A stretch of DNA of 64,000 nucleotides from Streptomyces wedmorensis (GTDB lineage Bacteria > Actinomycetota > Actinomycetes > Streptomycetales > Streptomycetaceae). Of the stretch, positions 9,193-18,535 are shown piece after piece (the stretch's first letter is position 1; each line of letters starts with the position of its first letter). The notes under the pieces were generated by a model. It was not told the origin of the DNA and did not search any database. It saw nothing but the letters and a program-made list of their open reading frames with translations. Position numbers and translations under genes: made by a program. Location of the stretch: positions 62,001-126,000 of the forward strand of contig NZ_JNWK01000023.1 of NCBI RefSeq assembly GCF_000716445.1, written 5' to 3'.

Positions 9193-10057
9193 GCCCGAGA
9201 AGAGGGCCGACGAGGCCACCGGCGATGTGACGGGTGACGACGTGACGGATGACGAGGTGTCGCACGACGCGGCTGACGGCCCCGGCAGGGGCCCGAAGAA
9301 GCAGCGTTCCTTCTGGAAGGAGCTGCCGCTCCTCGTCGGCATCGCCCTGGTGCTCGCCCTTCTGATCAAGACCTTCCTGGTGCAGGCGTTCTCGATTCCC
9401 TCGGAGTCGATGATGAACACCCTCCAGAAGGGCGACCGGGTTCTCGTCGACAAGCTGACCCCTTGGTTCGGCTCCGAGCCCGAGCGCGGCGAGGTCGTCG
9501 TCTTCCACGACCCGGGCGGCTGGCTCGAGGGCCAGCAGGCTCCCAAGCCGAACGCCGTGCAGAAGTTCCTCAGCTTCATCGGCCTCATGCCGTCCGCCGA
9601 GGAGAAGGACCTCATCAAGCGCGTCATCGCCGTCGGCGGCGACACCGTCTCCTGCAAGGAGGGCGGCAAGGTCGTCCTCAACGGAGTGGCGCTGGACGAG
9701 ACCTCGTACCTCTACCCGGGCTCCGTGCCCTGCCAGGACTCGTTCGGCCCGATCAAGGTCCCCGAGAACCGGATCTGGGTCATGGGCGACAACCGGCAGA
9801 ACTCGCTGGACTCGCGCTTCCACCAGCAGCTGCCGGGTGGCGGCACCGTCTCCAACGACGAGGTCGTGGGCCGCGCCGTCGTCATCGCCTGGCCGGTCAC
9901 CCGCTGGGCCACGCTCCCCGTCCCGGACGTCTTCGACCAGCCCGCCCTCAACCAGGCACTGGCCGCCGCCCCCGTCGGCGCGGCGAGCGTGGCCGGAGCG
10001 CTGCCGCTGGTGCTGTGGCGCCGCAAGAAGCGCACCTCGGGGCATACCGCCGAGTAG
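9152..10057 (+). CDS. sipY: Type I signal peptidase, SipY-like
   Basis: A 301-residue signal peptidase I. An acidic N-terminal cytoplasmic tail precedes the membrane helix (LLVGIALVLALLI), then the Ser box IPSESMMNTL, where Glu replaces the usual Gly, the Lys box LIKRVIAVGGD, box E GDNRQNSLDSR, and a C-terminal anchor ending in WRRKKR. GTG 9152 is chosen because GAGGAG at 9141-9146 lies 5 bases upstream; GTG 9146 would overlap that site. The start lies inside the end of sipX. Confidence 0.92.
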   Translation: MGDLAVGARSGHDEPEKRADEATGDVTGDDVTDDEVSHDAADGPGRGPKKQRSFWKELPLLVGIALVLALLIKTFLVQAFSIPSESMMNTLQKGDRVLVDKLTPWFGSEPERGEVVVFHDPGGWLEGQQAPKPNAVQKFLSFIGLMPSAEEKDLIKRVIAVGGDTVSCKEGGKVVLNGVALDETSYLYPGSVPCQDSFGPIKVPENRIWVMGDNRQNSLDSRFHQQLPGGGTVSNDEVVGRAVVIAWPVTRWATLPVPDVFDQPALNQALAAAPVGAASVAGALPLVLWRRKKRTSGHTAE

Positions 10058-10111
10058 CAACCCGCGGGTAGGGTGCCGTCCCGGACCGTCGTCGGACCTC
10101 TGGGGATGCAC

Positions 10112-10876
10112 ATGAGCGGAAACACAGGGACCCAGGGCGGCCGCGGCCGCCTCGGCAGCGTGCTGTCGGGGCTGGCCGTGGCCGTCGGCTGTCTGCTGTT
10201 CCTCGGCGGCTTCGTCGGGGGAGCGCTGATCTACCAGCCGTACACCGTCCCCACCGACTCCATGACGCCGACCATCGACGACGGCTCCAAGATCCTCGCC
10301 CAGCGCATCGACGGCGACGACGTGCGCCGCGGCGACGTCGTCGTCTTCAAGGACCCGCTCTGGGGCGACTCGCCCATGGTCAAGCGGGTCGCCGGCGTCG
10401 GCGGCGACACCGTCGCCTGCTGCGACCGGGACGGGCGGCTCACGGTCGACGGCAAGGCCGTCGTCGAGCCGTACCTGACGCCGGGGGCGGGCGGCCGGAC
10501 GGTCGCGTCGGACAAGGAGTTCTCGGTGACCGTCCCGCAGGGCAGCCTGTTCCTCCTCGGCGACGACCGGCACACCTCGCTCGACTCCCGTACGCACCTC
10601 GAGGAGGCCGGACAGGGTTCCGTGCCCCGCTCCACCGTGGTCGGCAGGGTCGACGCGGTGGTCTGGCCCGCCAACGGCCTCCTGGAGCCGCCGACGGGCT
10701 TCGCGGACCTCCCCGGCGGCACCTCGCGACCGGGACCGTTCGAGGCCCTCTTCACGGCGATCGTCGCCGGGTGTGTACTGATCCTCGCGGGGGCCGCGTA
10801 CGGTCCCGTGGCGAACCTGCTGACCAGGCGGTCGGCCGGGGCGCGGTCCGGGAAGCGGGAGAAGGTGGGCGCGTGA
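10112..10876 (+). CDS. sipZ: Type I signal peptidase, SipZ-like
   Basis: About 254 residues. The N-terminal helix is LGSVLSGLAVAVGCLLFLGG; the Ser box is VPTDSMTPTI, the Lys box MVKRVAGVGGD, box E GDDRHTSLDSR, and the C-terminal anchor AIVAGCVLILAGAAYG. ATG 10112 follows TGGGG; in-frame ATG 10106 and GTG 10073 are alternatives. A TAGGGT element at 10068-10073 could be its own -10, which fits reports that S. lividans sipZ starts a separate transcription unit. The stop overlaps the NUDIX start (GTGA). Confidence 0.9.
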   Translation: MSGNTGTQGGRGRLGSVLSGLAVAVGCLLFLGGFVGGALIYQPYTVPTDSMTPTIDDGSKILAQRIDGDDVRRGDVVVFKDPLWGDSPMVKRVAGVGGDTVACCDRDGRLTVDGKAVVEPYLTPGAGGRTVASDKEFSVTVPQGSLFLLGDDRHTSLDSRTHLEEAGQGSVPRSTVVGRVDAVVWPANGLLEPPTGFADLPGGTSRPGPFEALFTAIVAGCVLILAGAAYGPVANLLTRRSAGARSGKREKVGA

Positions 10877-11430
10877 CGGAACGCGGGACGGGAGCCGGGA
10901 CGGCCCCGGAACCGGCGGCCGGTGGCGCCGGCCCCGAGGGCGCCGCTCCGCGCCGGGTGGCGCGGGTCGTGCTGCTCGACCCCGACGACCGCATCCTCCT
11001 CATGCACGGCTACGAGCCGGACGACCCCGCGGAGACCTGGTGGTTCACCCCGGGCGGAGGCCTGGAGGGCGAGGAGACGCGTGAGCAGGCGGCGCTGCGC
11101 GAGCTCGCCGAGGAGACCGGCATCACCGACGTCGACCTCGGCCCCGTGCTGTGGAAGCGGTACTGCTCCTTCCCCTTCGACGGGCGCCGCTGGGACCAGG
11201 ACGAGTGGTACTACCTCGCCCGCACCCGAGGGACCGAGGCCACGCTGCGGCCGCAGGCGCTCACGGAGCTGGAGACCCGGAGTCTGGCCGGCCTGAGATG
11301 GTGGACCTCCGCCGAACTGTCGGCGGCGCGTGAGACGGTGTACCCGACCAGGCTCGCCGAGCTGCTGCACACGCTGCTCGACGAGGGACCTCCCGGTGCA
11401 CCGCTGGTTCTCGCCCCGGAAATCGTTTAG
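10873..11430 (+). CDS. NUDIX hydrolase
   Basis: A 185-residue protein with a full Nudix box, GGGLEGEETREQAALRELAEETGI split here as GGGLEGEETREQ and AALRELAEETG, placing the catalytic REx2EE residues correctly. It hydrolyses some nucleoside diphosphate derivative; the substrate cannot be read from sequence. GTG 10873 overlaps the sipZ stop by three bases, so it belongs to the sipZ transcript. An N-terminal Ala/Gly/Pro-rich stretch of about 30 residues is likely disordered. Confidence 0.88.
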   Translation: MTERGTGAGTAPEPAAGGAGPEGAAPRRVARVVLLDPDDRILLMHGYEPDDPAETWWFTPGGGLEGEETREQAALRELAEETGITDVDLGPVLWKRYCSFPFDGRRWDQDEWYYLARTRGTEATLRPQALTELETRSLAGLRWWTSAELSAARETVYPTRLAELLHTLLDEGPPGAPLVLAPEIV

Positions 11431-11485
11431 GGGCGCGCACGGCTGGCGCACAATAGGGGGACGCACGGCTGAAGGGGAACATGCC

Positions 11486-11794
11486 ATGAGCGCCGAGGAC
11501 CTCGAGAAGTACGAGACCGAGATGGAGCTGAAGCTCTACCGGGAGTACCGCGACGTCGTCGGCCTGTTCAAATACGTGATCGAGACCGAACGTCGCTTCT
11601 ATCTCACCAACGACTACGAGATGCAGGTGCACTCGGTCCAGGGCGAGGTCTTCTTCGAGGTCAGCATGGCTGACGCCTGGGTCTGGGACATGTACAGGCC
11701 GGCCAGGTTCGTCAAGCAGGTCCGCGTCCTCACCTTCAAGGACGTGAACATCGAGGAGCTCAACAAGAGCGACCTCGAACTCCCCGGCAGCTGA
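11486..11794 (+). CDS. DUF2469 small conserved protein
   Basis: A 102-residue protein starting MSAEDLEKYETEMELKLYREYRD, a highly conserved actinobacterial family (DUF2469) of unknown function. It is acidic at the start and has an aromatic-rich centre (ADAWVWDMYRP). ATG 11486 follows GAAGGGGAA. A CACAAT -10-like element lies at 11449-11454, so it may be transcribed separately from the NUDIX gene. The conserved place next to the sip cluster is typical; no biochemical role is established. Confidence 0.9.
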   Translation: MSAEDLEKYETEMELKLYREYRDVVGLFKYVIETERRFYLTNDYEMQVHSVQGEVFFEVSMADAWVWDMYRPARFVKQVRVLTFKDVNIEELNKSDLELPGS

Positions 11795-11924
11795 ATCCGC
11801 CAGGAGGCCGAGGACGGGAAATCACCCTCACGAGTGACGCCGTTCTCCACAGCCTCCCGGCCGTCCACAGCGCCGCACGCGGTCCTCCGCACTCCGTCAC
11901 ATTCGGTGACGGAGGTGGTACCGC

Positions 11925-12290
11925 ATGAACAAGACCCAAGCCCTCGGACGGTACGGAGAAGAGCTGGCGACCCGCCGGCTCACCGCGACCGGCATGCAGA
12001 TCCTCGCCCGCAACTGGCGCTGCGGCCGCACCGGCGAGATCGACATCGTCGCCCGCGACGGCGACACCCTCGTCATCTGCGAGGTCAAGACCCGGCGCCA
12101 CGGCACCTACGAACACCCGATGGCCGCCGTCACACCCCGCAAGGCCGAGCGGCTCCGCCGCCTCGCCGCCTGCTGGCTCGACCGCAGCGACACCCCGGCC
12201 CCCGCCGGCGGCGTCCGCATCGACCTGGTCGGCATCGTCCTGCCCCAGCGCGGCGGCCCCGTCCTCACCCACGCCCAGGGGGTGGCCTGA
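11925..12290 (+). CDS. YraN/UPF0102 family nuclease-like protein
   Basis: A 121-residue protein with the family core [33 protein letters not shown] and ICEVKTRR. The E..D..EVK pattern is that of restriction-endonuclease-like folds, so metal-dependent nuclease activity is possible but unproven for the family. Its stop overlaps the next ATG (TGATG), and it sits with the YifB-like ATPase and dprA, a common linkage hinting at DNA processing. Confidence 0.9.
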   Translation: MNKTQALGRYGEELATRRLTATGMQILARNWRCGRTGEIDIVARDGDTLVICEVKTRRHGTYEHPMAAVTPRKAERLRRLAACWLDRSDTPAPAGGVRIDLVGIVLPQRGGPVLTHAQGVA

Positions 12291-13903
12291 TGGGCTTCGC
12301 CCGCACCTGCTCGGTCGCACTCGTCGGCGTCGAAGGCGTCGTCGTCGAGGTCCAGGCCGACCTCGAACCAGGCGTCGCCGCCTTCACCCTCGTCGGCCTC
12401 CCCGACAAGAGTCTCAGCGAGAGCCGGGACCGGGTCCGCGCCGCCGTCGTCAACTCCGGGGCCGAATGGCCCCAGAAGAAACTGACCGTCGGACTCAGCC
12501 CGGCCTCCGTCCCCAAGGGCGGCAGCGGATTCGACCTCGCCGTCGCCGCGGCGGTACTGGGGGCCGCCGAGCGCATCGACCCGCGTGCCATCGCCGACCT
12601 GGTCCTCATCGGCGAACTCGGACTCGACGGACGCGTCCGGCCCGTCCGCGGCGTCCTGCCCGCCGTCCTCGCCGCCGCCGACGCCGGCTACAAACAGGTC
12701 GTCGTCCCCGAGCGCACCGCGGGCGAGGCCGCGCTCGTCCCCGGCATCTCCGTCCTCGGCGTCCGCAGCCTGCGCCAGCTGATCGCCGTCCTCAGCGACG
12801 AACCCGTGCCCGACGAGGAGACCACCGAGCCGGGCCGGCCCGACGCGATGCTCGCCGGACTGCTCGTCCCCGGCGCCGGCCTCGGCACCGGACTCGCCGC
12901 CGACCAGGCCGACGGGCCCGACCTCGCCGACGTCGCCGGCCAGCACCGGGCCCGAAGGGCCCTGGAGATCGCCGCCGCCGGCGGCCACCACCTCATGCTC
13001 TCCGGCCCACCGGGCGCCGGTAAGACCATGCTGGCCGAACGGCTGCCCGGCATCCTCCCGCCCCTCACCCGGCAGGAGTCCCTTGAGGTCACCGCCGTCC
13101 ACTCCGTCGCAGGCATCCTCCCGCCCGGCGAGCCCCTCGTCCGCCGGGCCCCCTACTGCGCGCCCCACCACTCGGCCACCACCCAGTCCCTCGTCGGCGG
13201 CGGCAACGGCCTTCCCAGGCCCGGCGCCGTCTCCCTCGCCCACCGCGGAGTGCTGTTCCTCGACGAAGCCCCCGAGTTCTCCGGCAAGGTCCTCGACGCG
13301 CTCCGCCAGCCGCTCGAATCCGGGCACGTCGTCATTGCCCGCGCCGCCGGTGTCGTCCGCCTCCCCGCCCGCTTCCTCCTCGCCCTCGCCGCCAACCCCT
13401 GCCCCTGCGGGCGGCACACACTGCAGGGCGCCGGCTGCGAATGCCCCTCCGCGCTCATCCGGCGTTACCAGGCACGCCTCTCCGGACCCCTGCTCGACCG
13501 CGTCGACCTGCGCGTCGAGGTCGAGCCCGTCACCCGCGCCGACCTCCTCGGCCAGGGCGGCCGGGGCGAGACGACCGCCGACGTCGCCGCACGGGTCCGC
13601 GAGGCCCGGGCCCGTGCGGCGGTCCGCCTCGCGGACACCCCCTGGAACGTCAACGGCGAGATCCCCGGACACGAGCTCCGTACGCGTTATCTCGCCGCGC
13701 CGGGCGCCCTGGCCTCAGCCGAGCGCGACATCGAGCGCGGGCTCCTCACCGCCCGCGGTCTCGACCGGGTCCTCCGCGTCGCCTGGAGCATCGCCGACCT
13801 CGCCGGGCACGACCGGCCCGACGGCCAGGACATCGCGCTCGCCCTCGAACTGCGCACCGGCATCGCCCGCGGCGTACCGGTCGGAGCGGGGGAGCGCGCA
13901 TGA
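12290..13903 (+). CDS. comM: YifB/ComM-family Mg-chelatase-like AAA+ ATPase
   Basis: A 537-residue protein. The N-terminal half (FARTCSVALVGVEGVVVEVQ) is the ChlI-like S5-fold domain. The AAA module has Walker A SGPPGAGKTM at about residue 240, Walker B VLFLDEAPEF and the HHSATTQSLVGGG insert typical of Mg-chelatase-type subunits, and a cysteine-bearing zinc patch CPCG...CEC in the C-terminal part. In other bacteria ComM is a branch-migration helicase in natural transformation. The start overlaps yraN and the end overlaps dprA, suggesting a three-gene operon. Confidence 0.92.
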   Translation: MGFARTCSVALVGVEGVVVEVQADLEPGVAAFTLVGLPDKSLSESRDRVRAAVVNSGAEWPQKKLTVGLSPASVPKGGSGFDLAVAAAVLGAAERIDPRAIADLVLIGELGLDGRVRPVRGVLPAVLAAADAGYKQVVVPERTAGEAALVPGISVLGVRSLRQLIAVLSDEPVPDEETTEPGRPDAMLAGLLVPGAGLGTGLAADQADGPDLADVAGQHRARRALEIAAAGGHHLMLSGPPGAGKTMLAERLPGILPPLTRQESLEVTAVHSVAGILPPGEPLVRRAPYCAPHHSATTQSLVGGGNGLPRPGAVSLAHRGVLFLDEAPEFSGKVLDALRQPLESGHVVIARAAGVVRLPARFLLALAANPCPCGRHTLQGAGCECPSALIRRYQARLSGPLLDRVDLRVEVEPVTRADLLGQGGRGETTADVAARVREARARAAVRLADTPWNVNGEIPGHELRTRYLAAPGALASAERDIERGLLTARGLDRVLRVAWSIADLAGHDRPDGQDIALALELRTGIARGVPVGAGERA

Positions 13904-15132
13904 CCGTCACCCCCTCCCCGCCCGCCGCCACGGACGAGCGACTGGCGCGCGCCGCCCTCACCCGGGCCGTCGAACCCGGCGACGAGCACGCCGGCCGGTG
14001 GATCCGCCACCACGGCGCAGCCGGCTTCCTCGACCGCCTCCTCCACCCGGGCGCACCCACGAGCGACGTGCTCGGCGGGGCGCTGCGCGAAGTCGCCGGC
14101 GACGGTCCGGGGGACGACCCGTTCCCCGGGACCGGCGCGAAACGGGTCGACGGCTGGCGGCGGCGCGCCCAGGCCGCCGAGCCCGCCCGGGACCTCGACA
14201 CCGTCCACCGCCTCGGCGGCCGCTTCCTCATCCCCGGCGACATCGAATGGCCCCGGCAGCTCGACGACCTCGGAGACGCCCGGCCCCTCGGGCTCTGGGT
14301 CAGAGGCCCGGCCGACCTGCGCACCTGGGCCCTGCGCTCCGTCGCGCTCGTCGGCGCCCGCGCCTGCACCCCGTACGGCGCCCACACCGCCGCCGAGCTG
14401 GCCACCGGCCTCGCCAGGCACGGCTGGGTCGTCGTCTCCGGAGCCGCCTACGGCATCGACGGCGCGGCCCACCGCGGCGCACTCGCAGCGGGCGGGGCCA
14501 CCGTCGCCGTCCTCGCCTGCGGCGTCGACTCCTCCTACCCCCGCGGCCACGACGGGCTCATCCGCCGCGTGGCGGAACAGGGACTCGTCATCGGGGAGTT
14601 GCCACCCGAAAGCCATCCCACCCCCGGCCGCTTCATCCTCCGCAACCGCGTCATCGCGGCCCTCACCCGGGGCACCGTCGTCGTCGAGGCCCAGCACCGC
14701 AGCGGCTCGCTCGTCACCGCCCGCGCCGCCGCGCGGCTCGGCCGTCACACCATGGGCGTACCCGGCCCCGTCACCAGCGCCCTCTCCGCGGGCGTCCACG
14801 AACTGCTGCGCGGCGACGCCACCCTCGTCACCGACGCCGACGAGATCATCGAACTCGTCGGAGACATGGGGCAGCTCGCCCCCGCCCGCCGCGGCCCCGT
14901 CCTGCCCCGCGACCTCCTCGCCCCCGCCGCGGCGCACGTCCTGGAAGCCGTACCCGCCGGCGGTCCCACTCCCGCCACCGTCATCGCCCACCGCGCCGGG
15001 ACCACCCCCGACGAGACCCTCGCCAGGCTGTACGAACTCCACTCGCTCGGCTTCGTCGAACGTCACGGAGAGGGCTGGCAGTTGACGAACAGGAGGACTC
15101 GGCCGTCGAACGCGCGGCGAGGCGGTGCTTGA
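13900..15132 (+). CDS. dprA: DNA-processing protein DprA
   Basis: A 410-residue DprA/Smf protein. The Rossmann-like core has VALVGARACTPYG, VVSGAAYGIDGAAHRGAL and VLACGVDSSYPRGH, and a C-terminal winged helix (TVIAHRAGTTPDETLARLYELHSLG). DprA loads RecA onto single-stranded DNA in transformable bacteria; its role in Streptomyces is unclear. It overlaps the upstream ATPase by four bases (ATGA). Confidence 0.94.
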   Translation: MTVTPSPPAATDERLARAALTRAVEPGDEHAGRWIRHHGAAGFLDRLLHPGAPTSDVLGGALREVAGDGPGDDPFPGTGAKRVDGWRRRAQAAEPARDLDTVHRLGGRFLIPGDIEWPRQLDDLGDARPLGLWVRGPADLRTWALRSVALVGARACTPYGAHTAAELATGLARHGWVVVSGAAYGIDGAAHRGALAAGGATVAVLACGVDSSYPRGHDGLIRRVAEQGLVIGELPPESHPTPGRFILRNRVIAALTRGTVVVEAQHRSGSLVTARAAARLGRHTMGVPGPVTSALSAGVHELLRGDATLVTDADEIIELVGDMGQLAPARRGPVLPRDLLAPAAAHVLEAVPAGGPTPATVIAHRAGTTPDETLARLYELHSLGFVERHGEGWQLTNRRTRPSNARRGGA

Positions 15133-15371
15133 CCTGGCGCATTCGGGTGAAAGGGTTGAGGCGATGAACAATCGAGTTCTCTCGGCCGCACCCGAGGGGC
15201 CGAGACGCGCCACGGCCCGGGTTCGAAGATGCGACCGACGGCGTCCACCCGGAGCGGCGCGATCCGCCGATGTTCGCGCACCGCGACAGCTCACTCACGC
15301 TACGCTCACCAGAATTCCCACCAGGACACCCACACCGACACACCCGACGGCAGAACGGCTCAAGGCAACGC
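15133..15371. other. dprA-whiG intergenic region
   Basis: 239 bases hold the presumed whiG promoter and leader. I cannot identify a convincing -35/-10 pair. A 90-codon reading frame from 15125 lacks protein-like composition and is not called. Confidence 0.5.
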
Positions 15372-16208
15372 ATGCCCCAGCACACCTCCGGGTCTGACCG
15401 CGCTGCGGTGCCCCCAGCGGCCCGGGGCACCGTGCGACCGCCCGCACCGACGTCGCTCGACGAACTGTGGCGGTCGTACAAGGACACGGGCGACGAGCGG
15501 CTGCGGGAGCAGCTGATCCTCCACTACTCGCCGCTCGTCAAGTACGTTGCCGGACGCGTCAGCGTGGGGCTGCCGTCCAACGTGGAGCAGGCCGACTTCG
15601 TCTCCTCCGGAGTCTTCGGCCTCATCGACGCCATCGAGAAGTTCGACGTCGAGCGGGCGATCAAGTTCGAGACGTACGCCATCACCCGCATCCGCGGCGC
15701 GATGATCGACGAGCTCCGGGCCCTGGACTGGATCCCCCGCTCCGTCCGGCAGAAGGCGCGCAACGTCGAGCGCGCCTACGCCACCCTCGAAGCCCAGCTC
15801 CGGCGCACCCCCTCGGAGAGCGAGGTGGCCGCGGAGATGGACATCACCTTGGAGGACCTGCACGCCGTTTTCAGCCAGTTGTCGCTGGCGAACGTGGTGG
15901 CCCTGGAGGAGCTGCTGCACGTGGGCGGCGAAGGGGGCGACCGGCTGTCCCTGATGGAGACCCTGGAGGACACCGCAGCCGACAACCCGGTCGAGGTCGC
16001 CGAGGACCGGGAGCTGCGCCGCCTGCTCGCCCGCGCCATCAACACGCTCCCCGAGCGGGAGAAGACCGTGGTCACGCTCTACTACTACGAGGGCCTCACC
16101 CTCGCCGAGATCGGCAACGTCCTCGGTGTCACCGAGAGCCGGGTCAGCCAGATCCACACCAAATCCGTGCTGCAGCTCCGGGCCAAGCTGGCCGACGTCG
16201 GACGCTGA
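15372..16208 (+). CDS. whiG: Sporulation sigma factor WhiG (FliA/SigD family)
   Basis: A 278-residue sigma factor: region 1.2/2 ([29 protein letters not shown], then [15 protein letters not shown] and [16 protein letters not shown]), region 3 ([15 protein letters not shown]) and region 4 helix-turn-helix ([23 protein letters not shown]). Long quotations are shortened; the match to the FliA-like WhiG family is clear throughout. In Streptomyces WhiG commits aerial hyphae to sporulation by activating whiI and whiH. ATG 15372 gives the normal length; the open frame to 15270 has no family character. The ribosome-binding site (AAGG) is weak. Confidence 0.95.
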   Translation: MPQHTSGSDRAAVPPAARGTVRPPAPTSLDELWRSYKDTGDERLREQLILHYSPLVKYVAGRVSVGLPSNVEQADFVSSGVFGLIDAIEKFDVERAIKFETYAITRIRGAMIDELRALDWIPRSVRQKARNVERAYATLEAQLRRTPSESEVAAEMDITLEDLHAVFSQLSLANVVALEELLHVGGEGGDRLSLMETLEDTAADNPVEVAEDRELRRLLARAINTLPEREKTVVTLYYYEGLTLAEIGNVLGVTESRVSQIHTKSVLQLRAKLADVGR

Positions 16209-16237
16209 CCGCCGGGGGCCGGTCGTACAGTGGAGCC

Positions 16238-16828
16238 GTGCCCAGGATTCGAGCGGCCTCGGTGGCCGAGCACCGGACGATGCAGCGCGGCGCCCTCCTG
16301 GACGCCGCGCGATCCCTGCTGTCCGAGGGCGGGACGGAGGCGCTGACCTTCCCCGCACTCGCCGAGCGAACGGGCCTCGCCCGTTCGTCGGTGTACGAGT
16401 ACTTCCGGTCGCGCGCGGCCGTCGTCGAAGAGCTGTGCGCCGTCGACTTCCCCGTGTGGGCCGCCGAGGTCGAGGCCGCCATGGCCGGCGCCGAGACGCC
16501 CGGCGGCAAGGTCGAGGCCTATGTCCGCAAGCAGCTGGAGCTGGTCGGGGACCGGCGTCACCGGGCCGTCGTCGCCATCTCCGCGAGCGAGCTCGACGAC
16601 GGCGCCCGCGAGAAGATCCGAGCGGCCCACGGCGGACTCGTCGCCATGATCGTCGAGGCCCTCGCCGCGCTCGGCCAGCCGCAGCCCCGCCTCGGCGCCA
16701 TGCTCCTCCAGGGCGTCGTCGACGCGGCCGTCCGTCGCATCGAGCTCGGCGCCGCCGAGAACCCCGAGGAGATCGCCGAGGCGGCGGTCTCGATGGCCCT
16801 GCACGGCGTCAACGGCGCCACGGCCTGA
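16238..16828 (+). CDS. TetR-family transcriptional regulator
   Basis: A 196-residue TetR protein. The N-terminal helix-turn-helix covers about residues 15-60: GALLDAARSLLSEGG, FPALAERTGLARSSVYEYFRSR. The C-terminal domain is helical with no recognisable ligand signature. GTG 16238 lies about 6 bases after a TACAGT element (16226-16231), so the mRNA may be leaderless. It lies 29 bases after whiG; whether it is co-transcribed is uncertain. The last 20 bases overlap the convergent M23 gene. Confidence 0.85.
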   Translation: MPRIRAASVAEHRTMQRGALLDAARSLLSEGGTEALTFPALAERTGLARSSVYEYFRSRAAVVEELCAVDFPVWAAEVEAAMAGAETPGGKVEAYVRKQLELVGDRRHRAVVAISASELDDGAREKIRAAHGGLVAMIVEALAALGQPQPRLGAMLLQGVVDAAVRRIELGAAENPEEIAEAAVSMALHGVNGATA

Positions 16829-17288
16829 CCCCGCCTTCCCCGCCCGAAAGCGGCAGCAGCCGCGAGGGCGCCCGACGCGTCAGGAGCAGCGGGTTCAGGT
16901 ACGTGCCGCCGCGCAGGAGCCCCCAGTGCAGGCAGGTTCGGGCGCAGTGGGTGCCGGCGGCGACCCGGGCGATCGGGGTGCCCGCGCGGACATGGGTGCC
17001 CGCCGCGAGCAGCGGGGTGACGGGCGTGAACGTGGTGCGGAGCGGCGGACCGCCCGTGGGCGGCAGGGCGAGGGTGACGACGCCGCGACCGCCGACCGGC
17101 CCCGCGAAGGCGATCGTGCCCGCGGCGGGGGCGAGGACCGGAGCGCCCGGCGCCGCGGCGAGGTCGACGCCCCGGTGTCCGGCGGCGTACGGGCCGGGCG
17201 GCGGGCGCCAGCCGCGGAGGATCTCCGGCGGCGGCGGGCCCACCGGCCAGAGCAGCCCGAGAACGAGGAGCAGCGTGGTGAGGTACAT
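16809..17288 (-). CDS. M23-family peptidase (LytM-like), secreted
   Basis: A 159-residue protein. A hydrophobic N-terminus (MYLTTLLLVLGLLWPVG) acts as signal or anchor. The M23 core has GHRGVDLAAAPGAPVLAPAAG, which supplies His and Asp zinc ligands, and HWGL near the end, the third ligand. Two cysteines (HCARTCLHW) may form a disulfide. It would act on peptidoglycan outside the cell, though some members are inactive. ATG 17288 is chosen because the signal sequence begins there; the frame runs open 37 codons further upstream. Convergent with the TetR gene, overlapping by 20 bases. Confidence 0.82.
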   Translation of the reverse strand: MYLTTLLLVLGLLWPVGPPPPEILRGWRPPPGPYAAGHRGVDLAAAPGAPVLAPAAGTIAFAGPVGGRGVVTLALPPTGGPPLRTTFTPVTPLLAAGTHVRAGTPIARVAAGTHCARTCLHWGLLRGGTYLNPLLLTRRAPSRLLPLSGGEGGVRPWRR

Positions 17289-17542
17289 GAGGGAAGACTT
17301 CTCCCGCTGACCGTTCCGGACGGTTCCGTGACGTTTTCTGTGGACTACTCGTCGGTTGTGGACAGGGCCGTCACCCGTCGCTCCCGGGTTCCCGTACACT
17401 TTCTATGGCGACCCGGGTCACCGGGTCGACTTCGCACGCCCCGCCACTGCCCTCACCGGACGTGGCAGCGCCTTTCGGTCCCTCGTGGGCATGGCGCGCC
17501 GGGGCGTCAGGAACACAAAACCGAGAAACCAAGGAGATGGCC

Positions 17543-18433
17543 ATGGCCGTCGTCACGATGCGGGAGCTGCTGGAGAGCGGCGTCCACTTCGGTCACCAGA
17601 CCCGTCGCTGGAACCCGAAGATGAAGCGCTTCATCTTCACCGAGCGCAACGGCATCTACATCATCGACCTGCTCCAGTCGCTGTCGTACATCGACCGCGC
17701 CTACGAGTTCGTCAAGGAGACCGTCGCGCACGGCGGCTCCATCATGTTCGTGGGTACGAAGAAGCAGGCCCAGGAGGCCATCGCCGAGCAGGCGACGCGC
17801 GTCGGCATGCCGTACGTCAACCAGCGTTGGCTCGGTGGCATGCTCACCAACTTCTCCACCGTCTACAAGCGTCTGCAGCGCCTCAAGGAGCTCGAGCAGA
17901 TCGACTTCGAGGACGTGGCCGCCTCCGGCCTCACCAAGAAGGAGCTCCTGGTCCTCTCCCGCGAGAAGGCCAAGCTGGAGAAGACCCTTGGTGGTATCCG
18001 CGAGATGCAGAAGGTGCCGAGCGCCGTCTGGATCGTCGACACCAAGAAGGAGCACATCGCCGTCGGTGAGGCGCGCAAGCTCCACATCCCGGTCGTCGCG
18101 ATCCTCGACACCAACTGCGACCCCGACGAGGTCGACTACAAGATCCCGGGCAACGACGACGCGATCCGCTCCGTCACCCTGCTCACCCGCGTGATCGCCG
18201 ACGCCGTCGCCGAGGGCCTCATCGCCCGCTCCGGCGCCGCGACCGGCGACTCGAAGCCGGGCGAGAAGGCCGCCGGCGAGCCCCTCGCCGAGTGGGAGCG
18301 CGACCTGCTCGAGGGCGAGAAGAAGGCCGACGAGACCGTCGAGGCCCCCGCTGCCGAGGCCCCCGCCGCCGAGGCCGCTGCCGAGGCCACCGAGGCCACC
18401 GAGGCTCCGGCCGCGGACGCCGAGCAGGCCTGA
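17543..18433 (+). CDS. rpsB: 30S ribosomal protein S2
   Basis: A 296-residue S2 beginning [19 protein letters not shown], with the usual core ([22 protein letters not shown]) and a long Ala/Glu-rich acidic C-terminal tail typical of actinobacteria. Start 17543 is preferred to ATG 17537 because AAGGAG at 17531-17536 needs a spacer. A TACACT -10-like element lies at 17395-17400, giving a leader of about 135 bases. Confidence 0.96.
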   Translation: MAVVTMRELLESGVHFGHQTRRWNPKMKRFIFTERNGIYIIDLLQSLSYIDRAYEFVKETVAHGGSIMFVGTKKQAQEAIAEQATRVGMPYVNQRWLGGMLTNFSTVYKRLQRLKELEQIDFEDVAASGLTKKELLVLSREKAKLEKTLGGIREMQKVPSAVWIVDTKKEHIAVGEARKLHIPVVAILDTNCDPDEVDYKIPGNDDAIRSVTLLTRVIADAVAEGLIARSGAATGDSKPGEKAAGEPLAEWERDLLEGEKKADETVEAPAAEAPAAEAAAEATEATEAPAADAEQA

Positions 18434-18454
18434 CCCTCCAGGACCTTCGGGTGA

Positions 18455-18485
18455 GACGGCGGGGGCCCACGAAGCCCCCGCCGTC
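18455..18485 (+). terminator. Hairpin between rpsB and tsf
   Basis: Perfect 12-bp stem (18455-18466 and 18474-18485) with a 7-base loop, no U-tract. Position suggests partial termination, lowering tsf relative to rpsB. Confidence 0.6.
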
Positions 18486-18535
18486 ACCCCGTGGACCCGC
18501 CCGAATCTTTCAGACTTCGAGAGAGAAACAGACTC

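Noticed and set aside
7434..10876. Assembly duplication of one signal peptidase gene
   Set aside because: The four copies differ widely outside the catalytic boxes and have different anchors, so they are old paralogues.
15125..15397. 90-codon frame in the dprA-whiG spacer
   Set aside because: Arg/Pro-rich, no ribosome-binding site that stands out, and it runs into the whiG start.
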